The notes under the pieces are model-generated. The model was not told where the DNA came from, searched no databases, and saw only the letters and a list, made by a program, of their open reading frames with translations. Position numbers and translations under genes: made by a program. A stretch of 64,000 nt of DNA from the NCBI GenBank assembly GCA_039969355.1, contig JBDVOA010000019.1:1-64000 (forward strand), written 5' to 3'. The stretch's first letter is position 1. The number at the start of each line of letters is the position of its first letter. The stretch is from JL08 sp039969355 (GTDB lineage: Bacteria; Pseudomonadota; Alphaproteobacteria; Rhodobacterales; Rhodobacteraceae). Below are positions 52,260 to 61,485 of this stretch, piece by piece.

Positions 52260-53264
52260 TCAGCGCATCCAGAAACCCTGAGATTTGATTTTGTTGCGGA
52301 TGGCTTGTTCGCGCCGGGGCAAATTTTGCTGATCGAACAAAGCCCGGACCTTCTTGCCCCGTCCCTGATAGATCATCCTTTTGATGGGATCGTAGGTCTT
52401 GAGCACCTTCTTGAGTTTATTGGGTGCCGAGACTTGTTCCAACACGTCGATCACGTGATCGGATTCCCGCGCATAGAGCAGGGGGAGCACTCTGTAGTGG
52501 CAGCTGACAGATCCATCGATCAAGCCTCGCGGCAGGGTATCTCGGCCTCCACCAAGTGCATGTATCACCAGCGGTAGCGCAACCTGATCCAGCCAGGGAT
52601 CCATCGCCTGACAAACCAGCGTAGGCGGTGGATCGTCCCGAATTTCGCGCGCAAATTCCAGAAACTTCCTCCCAAAAACATGCGGGCATTTGTAAAAGAA
52701 GAATCCGGCATTGAAATAAAGGTATCGTTGCCAGAACTCGTCGGGCTGGCTGAGATCCAGCGAGCTTTCAAAATCCAGATCGAACTTGTCGTAAAGCGAC
52801 TTCCAGATTTCAGAGTATCCGGGGCCATAGAGTTCGATCTGAGGCCAAGTTCCGGATCGGCGCAGAGACGCAGTAGGGCGGTCAAAGTCGAAAGGGACAG
52901 CCATCAGATCGCCGGTAATCAGCGTATCCGTGTCAAAGAATACAAACGGCTCCCCCTCAGGTAAGGCCATCAGGGCTTCGATTTTGTTGCCATAGGCATA
53001 GGACTGGCCGAAATACTGGTTCTCAAATGGCAGGATTTCTGCGCCAAGAGTTTCCAGTGCCGTGCGAACTTCGGCTGGCCTGATCCGCGGGTCGCTGGAC
53101 CATGTTGCGTTTGGTTGCGGTTCAGCGACAAAAAGGCGGCCCGCGAATTCCGGTGCGCTGTGACGCAGGGAGGCGGCAAATAACAAAGCTTCGTACTGCA
53201 ACCGGCCAGACTGACCGATTATCATGATGTTAAAGGGCCCTGAAAGGGATAGGTTCTTTGCCAT
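52260..53264 (-). CDS. Putative GT-A type glycosyltransferase
   Basis: 334 residues. PFVFFDTDTLITGDL (near 108-122) carries a D-x-D metal motif in the position used by GT-A (GT8-like) nucleotide-sugar transferases, and LYFNAGFFFYKCPHVFG resembles the acceptor-side F-N-x-G-x-x motif of GT8 proteins. No signal peptide. No other polysaccharide genes are nearby, so the target is unknown. AAGG before the ATG fits the start. Confidence 0.75.
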   Translation of the reverse strand: MAKNLSLSGPFNIMIIGQSGRLQYEALLFAASLRHSAPEFAGRLFVAEPQPNATWSSDPRIRPAEVRTALETLGAEILPFENQYFGQSYAYGNKIEALMALPEGEPFVFFDTDTLITGDLMAVPFDFDRPTASLRRSGTWPQIELYGPGYSEIWKSLYDKFDLDFESSLDLSQPDEFWQRYLYFNAGFFFYKCPHVFGRKFLEFAREIRDDPPPTLVCQAMDPWLDQVALPLVIHALGGGRDTLPRGLIDGSVSCHYRVLPLLYARESDHVIDVLEQVSAPNKLKKVLKTYDPIKRMIYQGRGKKVRALFDQQNLPRREQAIRNKIKSQGFWMR

Positions 53265-53466
53265 GCGCAGCCTTAAGGGTTTCGCGTTCTTTGGCGCACT
53301 ATAGGTTGGAATAGGGGCGGCAAAAAGATTGCATTTCGGCAGCTTCCCGAATTTCCGGATTTAGCGCTGCCCGCGTCTTGTGGGATTATCGCCTTTGCTG
53401 ACGACGAAGGCGCCCCCGTTTTCAAGAGTACCAGATCAACCTCTGCTCATGTTGCCAAATTGGCCT

Positions 53467-53496
53467 TAGACACTTATGGTTGAGTAATATTATAAT
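53467..53496 (+). promoter_or_regulatory. Candidate promoter for the amine oxidase gene
   Basis: TAGACA (53467-53472), 18 bp, TATAAT (53491-53496). It lies in the otherwise empty 328-bp stretch 53265-53592 and would give a leader of about 90 nt. Confidence 0.5.
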
Positions 53497-53592
53497 AATT
53501 CAATCGTTTGGCGGCGCAATTTCGGCAAAGCCCTCCAAGTCGACGACTTTAGTTGACGCCGCATTTGACACCAGTTCTTAAGGAGATTGCAG

Positions 53593-55368
53593 ATGACACG
53601 CTGCCAGTATTCAGAAATTATCGACGGTCAATCTTGCGATATTGCGATCATAGGTGCCGGAATATCCGGGCTCTATTGCGCGTGGAGGTTGTTAGAGCAT
53701 GATCCGTCGCTTCAGATCAGGATTATTGAGCGGCTGAACCGTACCGGGGGGCGGCTCGACACCGATATTATTGAATTTGGCGGTGGCGTGCGTGTTCGAG
53801 AGGAAGAAGGGGGCATGCGGTTCAACTATGAGATGGATGAACTGATGACGTTGATCAAAGCCATGGGCCTTTGTGACAAGATCGTTGATTTTCCGATGGG
53901 CAGCGCCGATGACACCAACCGTTTTTTCCTGCGTGGGCATAACTTTACCTTGGCTGAAGCGGAGGCAAGCGGAAACATGATCTGGAGCGACCTATATGAT
54001 CTGAAACCACAAGAGCAGGGACTTAGCCCAAGTCAGATCGTGACCGTGGCTTTTGACACAATCCTTTTTGAAAATGGCAAGGTTCCAAAACACGGGCGAA
54101 AGCCGGACGAATGGACGAAATTACGCGAAAAGGCGAAGTGGAAAGGTAAGACGCTGAACCAATGGCAGCTATGGGGGCTGCTACGGGATATGGGCTACAG
54201 CGAGGAATGCATACAGATGCTGACTGAGACCATTGGGTTTGCTGGTCCGTTCAAATCGATCGCAAACGCCGGGGATGCTCTGCAAATCCTTGCCGATTTT
54301 CCCATCGAACCGGAATATTACACGTTTAAAGAAGGCTTTAGCACTTTGCCTAATGCCGTGGAGAAACGGCTGGAGGACGATCACGGCGACAACGTTCAGA
54401 TCATGTTGAGTACCAATGTAGATGCACTTGATCAGCAAGACAGTTATGTCCTGTCTCTGACTGAAGCGCCTTGCCAAAGGAATTCTTCGCCAGTTGTTCC
54501 TGGGGGAGTATCCAAGTCACTTCATGCCTCGAAGGTGATCGTGGCTGCAGCAACCAAGGGAATGGAAGATCTGTTTCGCCAATCGCCAGCACTGCGAAGT
54601 GCGCCAGATGCGCAGAAGCTTTGGGACAACATCCATTCCGTGCTGGGCATGAAGCTGATGAAGATTAACCTCTATTTTGATCGACCCTGGTGGGAAAACG
54701 GCATGACCCAACGCCCATCTGTTCAGTTCGGTCCCAGCTTTACCGGCCTGCCCATCAATGCGATTTATCCGTTCTATGCGCTGCAGGAGAAAGTGAGGAT
54801 TCAGACCTCGGGCGCGGCGCAGGGTGAACCTGACATTCCAAGTGACGCTGCTGCAGCGCTCACAATTTATTGCGATTTCAACAATACGAACTTCTGGCAC
54901 GGGTTGCAGAATATCGGCCCAATGTTTTCATCCCCCATGCAGGACGAACAAAACGCCAAAGTTCCGCAGACTCTGTTTGGTGCTTCACAGGCTGTGGTAG
55001 ACGAAGCGCGCAAGCAGATAGGTACTCTTTTTGGAGTGAACTATGTGCCAGTTCCGGTTTTGACCAGCTATCGACTTTGGGACGGGCAGGAGGATTTTGA
55101 GTACGCTTACCATCAATGGCGCCTGAACGTCGAGGATAGCGCTGTTCGGGAATATCTCGCCGCGCCCCGCGATGATCTTCATTTTTGCAACGAGGCGATT
55201 TCGGACGTGCATGGATGGGTGAACGGATCCTTGCGGTCGTCCGATCTCGTGCTCAAAGCCATGGGGCTGGGTCCAATGGAACATGATCCCTGCCAAAAGA
55301 AAAAAAAGGCGCAATCGAAACTGTCGGCAAAACGTTCCCCGGGGCGGGTTGGATTGTGGGGCCTTTAG
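53593..55368 (+). CDS. Flavin-dependent amine oxidase
   Basis: 591 residues from the ATG at 53593 with AAGGAG upstream. The N-terminal FAD motif is CDIAIIGAGISGLYCAWRLL, then a second dinucleotide-binding stretch ERLNRTGGRLDT, and a C-terminal FAD-binding tail HGWVNGSLRSSDLVLKAMGL. The fold is that of monoamine and L-amino acid oxidases. There is no twin-arginine or other export signal. A RidA-family gene follows after 97 bp; RidA destroys reactive imines such as those that amine oxidases release, which supports an amino acid or amine substrate (inference). Confidence 0.88.
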   Translation: MTRCQYSEIIDGQSCDIAIIGAGISGLYCAWRLLEHDPSLQIRIIERLNRTGGRLDTDIIEFGGGVRVREEEGGMRFNYEMDELMTLIKAMGLCDKIVDFPMGSADDTNRFFLRGHNFTLAEAEASGNMIWSDLYDLKPQEQGLSPSQIVTVAFDTILFENGKVPKHGRKPDEWTKLREKAKWKGKTLNQWQLWGLLRDMGYSEECIQMLTETIGFAGPFKSIANAGDALQILADFPIEPEYYTFKEGFSTLPNAVEKRLEDDHGDNVQIMLSTNVDALDQQDSYVLSLTEAPCQRNSSPVVPGGVSKSLHASKVIVAAATKGMEDLFRQSPALRSAPDAQKLWDNIHSVLGMKLMKINLYFDRPWWENGMTQRPSVQFGPSFTGLPINAIYPFYALQEKVRIQTSGAAQGEPDIPSDAAAALTIYCDFNNTNFWHGLQNIGPMFSSPMQDEQNAKVPQTLFGASQAVVDEARKQIGTLFGVNYVPVPVLTSYRLWDGQEDFEYAYHQWRLNVEDSAVREYLAAPRDDLHFCNEAISDVHGWVNGSLRSSDLVLKAMGLGPMEHDPCQKKKKAQSKLSAKRSPGRVGLWGL

Positions 55369-55465
55369 GTATCCGTTCCGGTGACATTGCTCATTTGGCA
55401 ATTGAATTTATTCCGAAATGGCGGCATGTGGGCGAAACACCATCAGACGAAAGAAGGGTTCAGCT

Positions 55466-55807
55466 ATGATCGAACGTATCGAAACCGGAGTCAGATCCTC
55501 AAAAATCGTCAAACACAACGGTGTTGCCTACATAACTGGGCAGGTCGGTGAGGGGCCCACCATTCAGGCCCAAACTGAGGAATGCCTTCACCGTCTCGAT
55601 ACGCTGCTTATTCAGGCGGGTTCGTCGCGGGAAAAAATGCTGCGGGCCACAATTTGGTTGGCAGATATGGGCGATTTCGTCGGGCTTAATGAGGTTTGGA
55701 ATGCTTGGGTACCTGAAGGCCATGCGCCAGCTCGTGCGTGCGGCGAAGCAAAACTCGCCCGCCCGGAACTCAAGGTTGAGATCATTGTGGATGCCGCCTG
55801 CGATTGA
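55466..55807 (+). CDS. RidA family protein
   Basis: 113 residues from the ATG at 55466 (AGAAGGG upstream). It resembles the YjgH/Rid subgroup: ERIETGVRSSKIVKHNGVAY at the start, ECLHRLDTLLIQAGSSREKM and the signature region APARACGEAKLARPELKVEI, where the active-site Arg is present in PARAC. RidA deaminates enamine/imine intermediates. Placed behind an amine oxidase. Confidence 0.93.
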   Translation: MIERIETGVRSSKIVKHNGVAYITGQVGEGPTIQAQTEECLHRLDTLLIQAGSSREKMLRATIWLADMGDFVGLNEVWNAWVPEGHAPARACGEAKLARPELKVEIIVDAACD

Positions 55808-55827
55808 GCAGGATCAGCGAAAGATGA

Positions 55828-55998
55828 TCAAGGACCGGGGTTCGCAATAAGGGCTCTCGCCTCGTCATCGACAGAGATTTTGTCGTTTGGTTCAATGCGG
55901 CGACTTTGTAAGCGCCCGTGCCCGCCGAAAAGGATGTAGCCTGTTGCTTTCGTCAGGCGCCCATTCGGCGACCGCTTAGGAACAATGCCCCGAGTCAT
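55828..55998 (-). CDS. Possible small protein of unknown function
   Basis: A 56-residue minus-strand frame fills the gap between the RidA and MATE genes. It includes ATGYILFGGHGRLQSRRIE and ends NKISVDDEARALI-like. Third-position choices look coding-like, but no ribosome site is visible and the family is unknown. Confidence 0.3.
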   Translation of the reverse strand: MTRGIVPKRSPNGRLTKATGYILFGGHGRLQSRRIEPNDKISVDDEARALIANPGP

Positions 55999-56076
55999 GA
56001 GGCTGTGTTTCTGGCGACTGCTCTGCGATTTCCATCGCACCTTGCCGCTGTCTCCTAAACTGCCTAGAGATTGAAC

Positions 56077-57450
56077 ATGACCCCCCAAATTCAGCTATTA
56101 CGCGTCATGAGCTATCCCCAGCATGTGCGCGCCGTTACCATCCTGGGCCTGCCGCTGATTGGCGGACATCTGGCTCAATTTGCTATTGGGCTGACGGATA
56201 CTGTGATGCTGGGTTGGTATGGTATCGATGCGCTGGCTGCGATCACATTGGCGAGCAGTTTCTTCTTTACCCTGTTCATCATGGGGGGCGGGTTTGCTTG
56301 GGCTGTGATGCCGATGGTTGCGAGTTTCAATGCCGAAGGCGATGAAATCAGTGTACGACGTGCCACGCGTATGGGTATGTGGTTGTCGGTCATATTTGCC
56401 GTTCTGGTAATGCCGCCGATGTGGTGGTCATCGAGTGTGCTGCAGACGCTGGGTCAGGACGAACAGTTATCTGAAGCGGCACAGCGATACTTGAGGGTGG
56501 CCAGCTGGGCGATGTTTCCGGCGTTGCTTGTGACGGTTATCAAATCCTATCTGGCAGCGCTCGAGAGAACCCAAATCGTACTTTGGATTTCGCTTGCTTC
56601 TGCTGTCATAAATGGACTGCTTAACTATGCGCTGATTTTTGGCAATTGGGGAGCGCCGGAACTTGGATTGCAGGGCGCCGCCATTGCGTCGCTCTTAACT
56701 CAAACTGCCGCACTGGTGGGGGTTGTTGCCTACGCCGTCGTCGTTTTGCCGCAGTACGCATTGTTTCAACGCCTGTGGCGGGTCGATTCAGAGATGTTTG
56801 GCAGGGTTTTTCGTCTTGGATGGCCAATCAGCCTTACTGGTCTGGCGGAAAGCGGGTTGTTTGTTGCCAGTGCGCTGATGATGGGGTGGATAGGGGCGGT
56901 TCCGCTGGCCGCTCATGGCATAGCGCTGACCATGGCCAGTGCAACATTCATGGTGCATCTGGGGCTCAGCAACGCGGCAACGATCCGGGCAGGCAATGCA
57001 TATGGGCGACACGACCCGGATCATCTGGCTCGCGGCGGACGCACCGCAATCGTGTTGTCGCTAGTAGTCTCAGTACTGACTATCGTGGTCTTTGTCTCGA
57101 TGCCAGAACCTTTGATCAAAGCCTTTCTGGATCCCGCCGATCCGGCCAAACAACAGATCATCAGCATCGGCATCGTGCTGCTCGCCATGGCGGCGTTGTT
57201 TCAACTCGTAGACGGAGCGCAGGTTATTGCGTTGGGACTGATGCGCGGAGTGCAGGATACGAGAGCACCAATGTTTATTGCGGCGATCAGCTATTGGATT
57301 GTTGGAATTCCCTGCAGCTACCTGCTCGGCTTTGTACTTGATTTTGGCGGCGTTGGTGTCTGGTCGGGTCTAGTGGTCGGTCTGGCTTTTGCTGCCGTGC
57401 TGCTCATGATACGGTTTTGGGGGCCAACGATGCGGGGGCTGCGCGCCTGA
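56077..57450 (+). CDS. MATE family efflux transporter
   Basis: About 457 residues with twelve hydrophobic helices in two halves of six. Starts with LGLPLIGGHLAQFAIGLTDT, the usual MATE helix 1, and the second half begins with GWPISLTGLAESGLF. These proton- or sodium-driven pumps export cationic compounds and metabolites. The start is taken as the ATG at 56077; TTG two codons upstream is possible. Confidence 0.94.
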   Translation: MTPQIQLLRVMSYPQHVRAVTILGLPLIGGHLAQFAIGLTDTVMLGWYGIDALAAITLASSFFFTLFIMGGGFAWAVMPMVASFNAEGDEISVRRATRMGMWLSVIFAVLVMPPMWWSSSVLQTLGQDEQLSEAAQRYLRVASWAMFPALLVTVIKSYLAALERTQIVLWISLASAVINGLLNYALIFGNWGAPELGLQGAAIASLLTQTAALVGVVAYAVVVLPQYALFQRLWRVDSEMFGRVFRLGWPISLTGLAESGLFVASALMMGWIGAVPLAAHGIALTMASATFMVHLGLSNAATIRAGNAYGRHDPDHLARGGRTAIVLSLVVSVLTIVVFVSMPEPLIKAFLDPADPAKQQIISIGIVLLAMAALFQLVDGAQVIALGLMRGVQDTRAPMFIAAISYWIVGIPCSYLLGFVLDFGGVGVWSGLVVGLAFAAVLLMIRFWGPTMRGLRA

Positions 57451-57496
57451 CTGCCCTGTTAGCTTGGCACGGCGAGTTTTTCAGGAGGGTTTGATT

Positions 57497-58336
57497 ATGT
57501 ATGAAGACGCAGTCAAAAAAGGGGGTCTGGCGGTCGTAACCGGCGCGGCAAATGGGGTGGGCCGGGTCGCAGCACTGCGATTTGCGCAAGCTGGGCTTGG
57601 CGTTGTGCTGGCAGACTTACCCGGAGAAGCGCTCGACAGCGCGACCAAGGAAATCTCGGACGCAGCGCGGGACGGCGCACCGGTTCTGGCGGTGCCCACA
57701 GATGTCAGTGACGCAAATGCAGTGAAGGCCCTGAGCGACGCGGCATTTGCCACCGGGGAAGTAGCGGTATTGATGAACAACGCAGGCATCGGCGTGCCCT
57801 CGACCAGTTGGGGAAAGCCAGATGCGTGGCGTAAGCTGATCGAAGTAAACCTGTTTGGTGTGATCAACGGCGTTCAGGCATTCCTGCCCAGCATGATCGC
57901 AGCAGACCGTCCTGCAGTAGTTATCAATACAGGGTCGAAACAGGGTATCACAACGCCCCCCGGCAATCCGGCCTATAATGTCACCAAGGCAGGCGTGAAG
58001 GTTCTGACCGAAATGCTGGCACATGACCTGCGCGAAGCAGGCGCGGCAATCTCGGCCCATCTTTTTGTGCCGGGGTTCACCTACACGGGCATGATCGCCC
58101 GTCACATTCCCGAAAAACCCAAGGCCGCATGGAGCAGCGAACAGACCGTCGACTATTTCCTGGACCGCATGGCGGCAGGCGATTTCTACATTCTGTGCCC
58201 GGATAACGACGTAACCTCAGAACTGGATTGCAAGCGGGCTGCATGGTCTATGGGTGACATCATTGAGAACCGCCCTGCGTTGTCGCGATGGCATCCAGAC
58301 TTCAAAGAGGCTTATGCGGTGCATGAAAAAGGATAA
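57497..58336 (+). CDS. Short-chain dehydrogenase/reductase (SDR)
   Basis: 279 residues from the ATG at 57497 with AGGAGGG seven bases upstream. NAD(P)-binding TGAANGVG near residue 14, NNAG near 95, Ser in NTGSKQG and the YNVTK motif near 158. The C-terminal part (DYFLDRMAAGDFYILCPDND) differs from typical 250-residue SDRs. Forty-six bases after the MATE gene, possibly co-transcribed. Substrate unknown. Confidence 0.92.
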   Translation: MYEDAVKKGGLAVVTGAANGVGRVAALRFAQAGLGVVLADLPGEALDSATKEISDAARDGAPVLAVPTDVSDANAVKALSDAAFATGEVAVLMNNAGIGVPSTSWGKPDAWRKLIEVNLFGVINGVQAFLPSMIAADRPAVVINTGSKQGITTPPGNPAYNVTKAGVKVLTEMLAHDLREAGAAISAHLFVPGFTYTGMIARHIPEKPKAAWSSEQTVDYFLDRMAAGDFYILCPDNDVTSELDCKRAAWSMGDIIENRPALSRWHPDFKEAYAVHEKG

Positions 58337-58605
58337 GTATTGTGTCCCATGCCACCGATTTGGAATAGTCAGGCGCACGACCAATCATTTTCTTTTGAAC
58401 CATCGGCAAAATACACGCACTTAACATCGGAGAAGGTCTGTGGTTGGCGGGTAATTCTGTTACGTAATGTTCGTGCATTGCAGACACACTAACGTTGGAA
58501 TCTGAACAATGCCCAAGCCAAAGCAGACGTCCGAAATGTGCCCAAAGAAGTCCATAAAGAGAAATTTGACGACCTTCCTTACCTCTAAACGAACGTCTGG
58601 ATTTG

Positions 58606-59148
58606 CTAGGCGAAGCTAATTTCAGGTGCAGTTGCCTTACTTATCACTTCGCCAGTATTCACAGCAGCGTAAATTGATCTAGGCGGGCGAGCAGTCTCGT
58701 CAACGCTACGGCACACCCAGCTTCTGACCTCCATCGTTTTCAACGATTGCGACAATGCTCGATCCGTAATTGACGGCAAATTTCGCTTGATATCATTGAA
58801 GCGGCTTGGTGTGTGAAGCGACGTCAACACCGGTAGTGTCCATGACCTACGGAGCAAGTCTTGATCTCCATCAGCAGATACACTTTGAATCTTGTTGGCA
58901 ATTGCAGCGGCGGAAATTCCTTGCGATGTGAGGCGAAACTCTGGGCGCAGAGGATGACCATACCCTGGATTTCGTTCTAACAACCCCATCTTGATTAGAT
59001 GATCCATGCTTTGCGCGAAAGCGGTCCTACTTGCGCCAGTTGCTGCCAACAGAGGTGCCTGCCGTCCAGCAATACCTGCGTGCAGGTTTGATAGAATGGG
59101 TATCGCCCAAGCTCTTGAGGTAATGTTGACAAATGATGCAATGTACAT
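58606..59148 (-). CDS. Tandem winged-helix regulator (HxlR/MarR-like)
   Basis: 180 residues holding two winged-helix domains in a row. The first (residues 10-80) has SRAWAIPILSNLHAGIAGRQ and RTAFAQSMDHLIKMGLLERN. The second (100-170) has RRSWTLPVLTSLHTPSRFND and ITDRALSQSLKTMEVRSWV, the HxlR-type pattern. The W-x-(I/L)-P-(I/V)-L start of both halves suggests internal duplication. It lies 39 bp from a divergent glyoxalase-fold gene in a very AT-rich gap, so it probably controls that gene. Confidence 0.8.
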   Translation of the reverse strand: MYIASFVNITSRAWAIPILSNLHAGIAGRQAPLLAATGASRTAFAQSMDHLIKMGLLERNPGYGHPLRPEFRLTSQGISAAAIANKIQSVSADGDQDLLRRSWTLPVLTSLHTPSRFNDIKRNLPSITDRALSQSLKTMEVRSWVCRSVDETARPPRSIYAAVNTGEVISKATAPEISFA

Positions 59149-59187
59149 AAAGTATAGTTAATATAATTAAAGCAAAAAGGAAGGACC

Positions 59188-59565
59188 ATGTCTCTTATTT
59201 CGCCCGATAAAACCATCAATATCTCTCTGTCCGTTAAAGATCGCCGCTTAAGTGCTCAGTGGTACGGCAGCATGTTGGGATTTGAGACCATCTACCACGC
59301 AGACGACGCAGGTTGGTCAGAACTTCAAACGAATACGGTCGGAGTAACAATTGGCCTTGGCGAGCATACCAAGCCGGCACCTGGCAACTGCGTACCTGTC
59401 TTTGGGATAGCTGATTTGGACTCCGCTAGGCAGAAATTAGAGCAAGCCAAAGTTAAGTTCGATGGCGAAACTGATGTTGTAGAAGGCATGGTCAAGACAA
59501 CTACTTTTTACGATCCCGACGGGAACGCCCTCATGCTCGCAGAAGATCTGACAGGAGGATCATGA
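59188..59565 (+). CDS. VOC family (glyoxalase/bleomycin-resistance fold) protein
   Basis: 125 residues, one vicinal-oxygen-chelate domain: NISLSVKDRRLSAQWYGSML at the start, ELQTNTVGVTIGLGEHT in the middle and TTFYDPDGNALMLAEDL, the F-x-D-P-x-G-N motif with the last metal-ligand Glu, at the end. AAGGAAGG precedes the ATG. Such proteins bind or modify electrophiles or drugs. Regulated most likely by the divergent winged-helix protein. The gap 59566-59814 has only a 41-codon hydrophobic frame from a TTG at 59598 that I cannot support as a gene. Confidence 0.9.
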   Translation: MSLISPDKTINISLSVKDRRLSAQWYGSMLGFETIYHADDAGWSELQTNTVGVTIGLGEHTKPAPGNCVPVFGIADLDSARQKLEQAKVKFDGETDVVEGMVKTTTFYDPDGNALMLAEDLTGGS

Positions 59566-59814
59566 TTAATCCTGATAATAGTTGATAGTCCATGTAGTTG
59601 CCACTCGAACTTTTCGCAGCATTCGTTGTTTTGGGCTCAGCCATGCCAATAGCTGCGCACATCTTGAAAGGCCGTTTGCTGACGGTTTTGCTGAAAAATT
59701 CTGGATCTGGCGAACAATTGTAAGAAAGGTGGCTGTGTAAAGCTAGTCGAAAAAATTAACCCGTGGGGCCAGCTAAAGCAACGGACTGACAACGCGAGGA
59801 ACCGTTGTGCCCTG

Positions 59815-61485
59815 CTACCCCAAAATCCCCGGCAATTTCAGCCCGTGTTCGCGAGCGCAGTCTATTGCGATTTCGTATCCCGCGTCTGCGTGGCGCCATA
59901 CACCGCTGGCGGGATCATTCCACAGAACCCGCTCAATGCGTTTGGCGGCTTCTGGTGTGCCATCCGCACAAATCACCACGCCGGAATGCTGCGAGAACCC
60001 CATTCCGACGCCCCCCCCATGGTGGATGCTCACCCAGGTGGCACCCGACGCCGTGTTGACCAGCGCGTTCAGAAGCGGCCAGTCTGACACGGCGTCTGAA
60101 CCATCCTTCATTGCTTCTGTTTCGCGGTTGGGCGAGGCAACCGAGCCACTGTCAAGGTGGTCGCGACCGATGACGACCGGCGCTTTCAATTCTCCGCTGG
60201 CAACCATTTCGTTGAAGGCTAACCCTGCGCGGTGCCGATCCCCCAGACCGATCCAGCAAATGCGTGCGGGCAACCCCTGAAATTCAATACGCTCTCGGGC
60301 CATATCGAGCCAATTGTGCAGGTGGGTGTTTTCGGGAAACAACTCCTTCATTTTCTGATCTGTTTTGTAGATATCCTCGGGATCGCCCGACAAGGCCGCC
60401 CAACGAAATGGCCCGATGCCTCGACAGAACAGCGGGCGGATATAGGCCGGAACAAAGCCCGGGAAGGCGAAGGCATCTTCCAGACCTTCCTCAAGCGCCA
60501 TCTGGCGAATGTTGTTGCCATAATCCACCGTTGGGATGCCTGCATTGTGGAAATTAACCATCGCCGCAACCTGAACCCGCATCGATTGCCGCGCGGCCTT
60601 GTCGACCTGCTTTGGGTCACTTTCACGCATGGCCCGCCATTTGGACATGTTCCAGCCCTGAGGCAAATAGCCATTAACTGGATCATGGGCGCTGGTTTGA
60701 TCGGTAACAATATCGGGGCGAACTCCGCGTTTGAACATTTCCGGGAAAACGTCAGCCGCATTTCCCAAAAGAGCCACCGACTTGGCCTGTCCAGCGGCAG
60801 TCCAGCGTTCGATCATCTCAAGCGCCTCATCCAGACTGTCGGTTTTTTCGTCCACATAACGCGTGCGCAACCGAAAATCGATGCTGTCAGGGTTGCATTC
60901 GACGGCCAGACAGCAGGCACCTGCCATCGCCGCCGCCAGCGGCTGAGCGCCGCCCATGCCGCCAAGCCCACCAGTCAGGATCCATTTTCCAGTCAGATCG
61001 CCACCGTAATGCTGGCGACCGGCCTCGGCGAACGTCTCGTAGGTGCCCTGAACGATGCCTTGCGAGCCGATATAAATCCACGAGCCCGCGGTCATCTGCC
61101 CATACATCGCCAACCCTCGTTTATCGAGTTCGTTGAAATGATCCCAATTCGCCCAATGTGGCACAAGATTGCTGTTGGCGATCAGAACGCGTGGGGCATC
61201 GGCATGGGTTTTGACCACCGCAACCGGTTTGCCCGACTGCACGACGAGCGTTTCATCTTCCTCTAATTGCTTGAGAGTATCAACGATCAGATCGAAGTCT
61301 TTCCACGTCCGCGCTGCCCTGCCAATGCCGCCATATACGACCAACTCATGCGGGTTTTCGGCCACGTCCGGATGTAAATTGTTCATCAACATCCGCATTG
61401 GCGCTTCGGTCATCCAGCTTTTGGCGTTCAGTTCCGGGCCTGTCGGCGGATAGATATCGCGGGTGTTTTTACGGGGGTCGCTCAT
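59815..61485 (-). CDS. hutU: Urocanate hydratase
   Basis: 556 residues, the normal length. Second step of histidine breakdown: urocanate to imidazolonepropionate with tightly bound NAD. Clear family stretches are YPPTGPELNAKSWMTEAPMR, WANWDHFNELDKRGLAMYGQ, GSWIYIGSQGIVQGTYETFA and TGGLGGMGGAQPLAAAMAG. The catalytic Cys sits in IRPLFCRGIGPFRW. Start overlaps the hutG stop by 4 bp (ATGA). Confidence 0.97.
   Translation of the reverse strand: MSDPRKNTRDIYPPTGPELNAKSWMTEAPMRMLMNNLHPDVAENPHELVVYGGIGRAARTWKDFDLIVDTLKQLEEDETLVVQSGKPVAVVKTHADAPRVLIANSNLVPHWANWDHFNELDKRGLAMYGQMTAGSWIYIGSQGIVQGTYETFAEAGRQHYGGDLTGKWILTGGLGGMGGAQPLAAAMAGACCLAVECNPDSIDFRLRTRYVDEKTDSLDEALEMIERWTAAGQAKSVALLGNAADVFPEMFKRGVRPDIVTDQTSAHDPVNGYLPQGWNMSKWRAMRESDPKQVDKAARQSMRVQVAAMVNFHNAGIPTVDYGNNIRQMALEEGLEDAFAFPGFVPAYIRPLFCRGIGPFRWAALSGDPEDIYKTDQKMKELFPENTHLHNWLDMARERIEFQGLPARICWIGLGDRHRAGLAFNEMVASGELKAPVVIGRDHLDSGSVASPNRETEAMKDGSDAVSDWPLLNALVNTASGATWVSIHHGGGVGMGFSQHSGVVICADGTPEAAKRIERVLWNDPASGVWRHADAGYEIAIDCAREHGLKLPGILG

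Noticed and set aside
59598..59723. 41-codon hydrophobic plus-strand frame after the VOC gene, resembling a permease start
   Set aside because: TTG start without a ribosome site and too short to assign to LysE or any other transporter.
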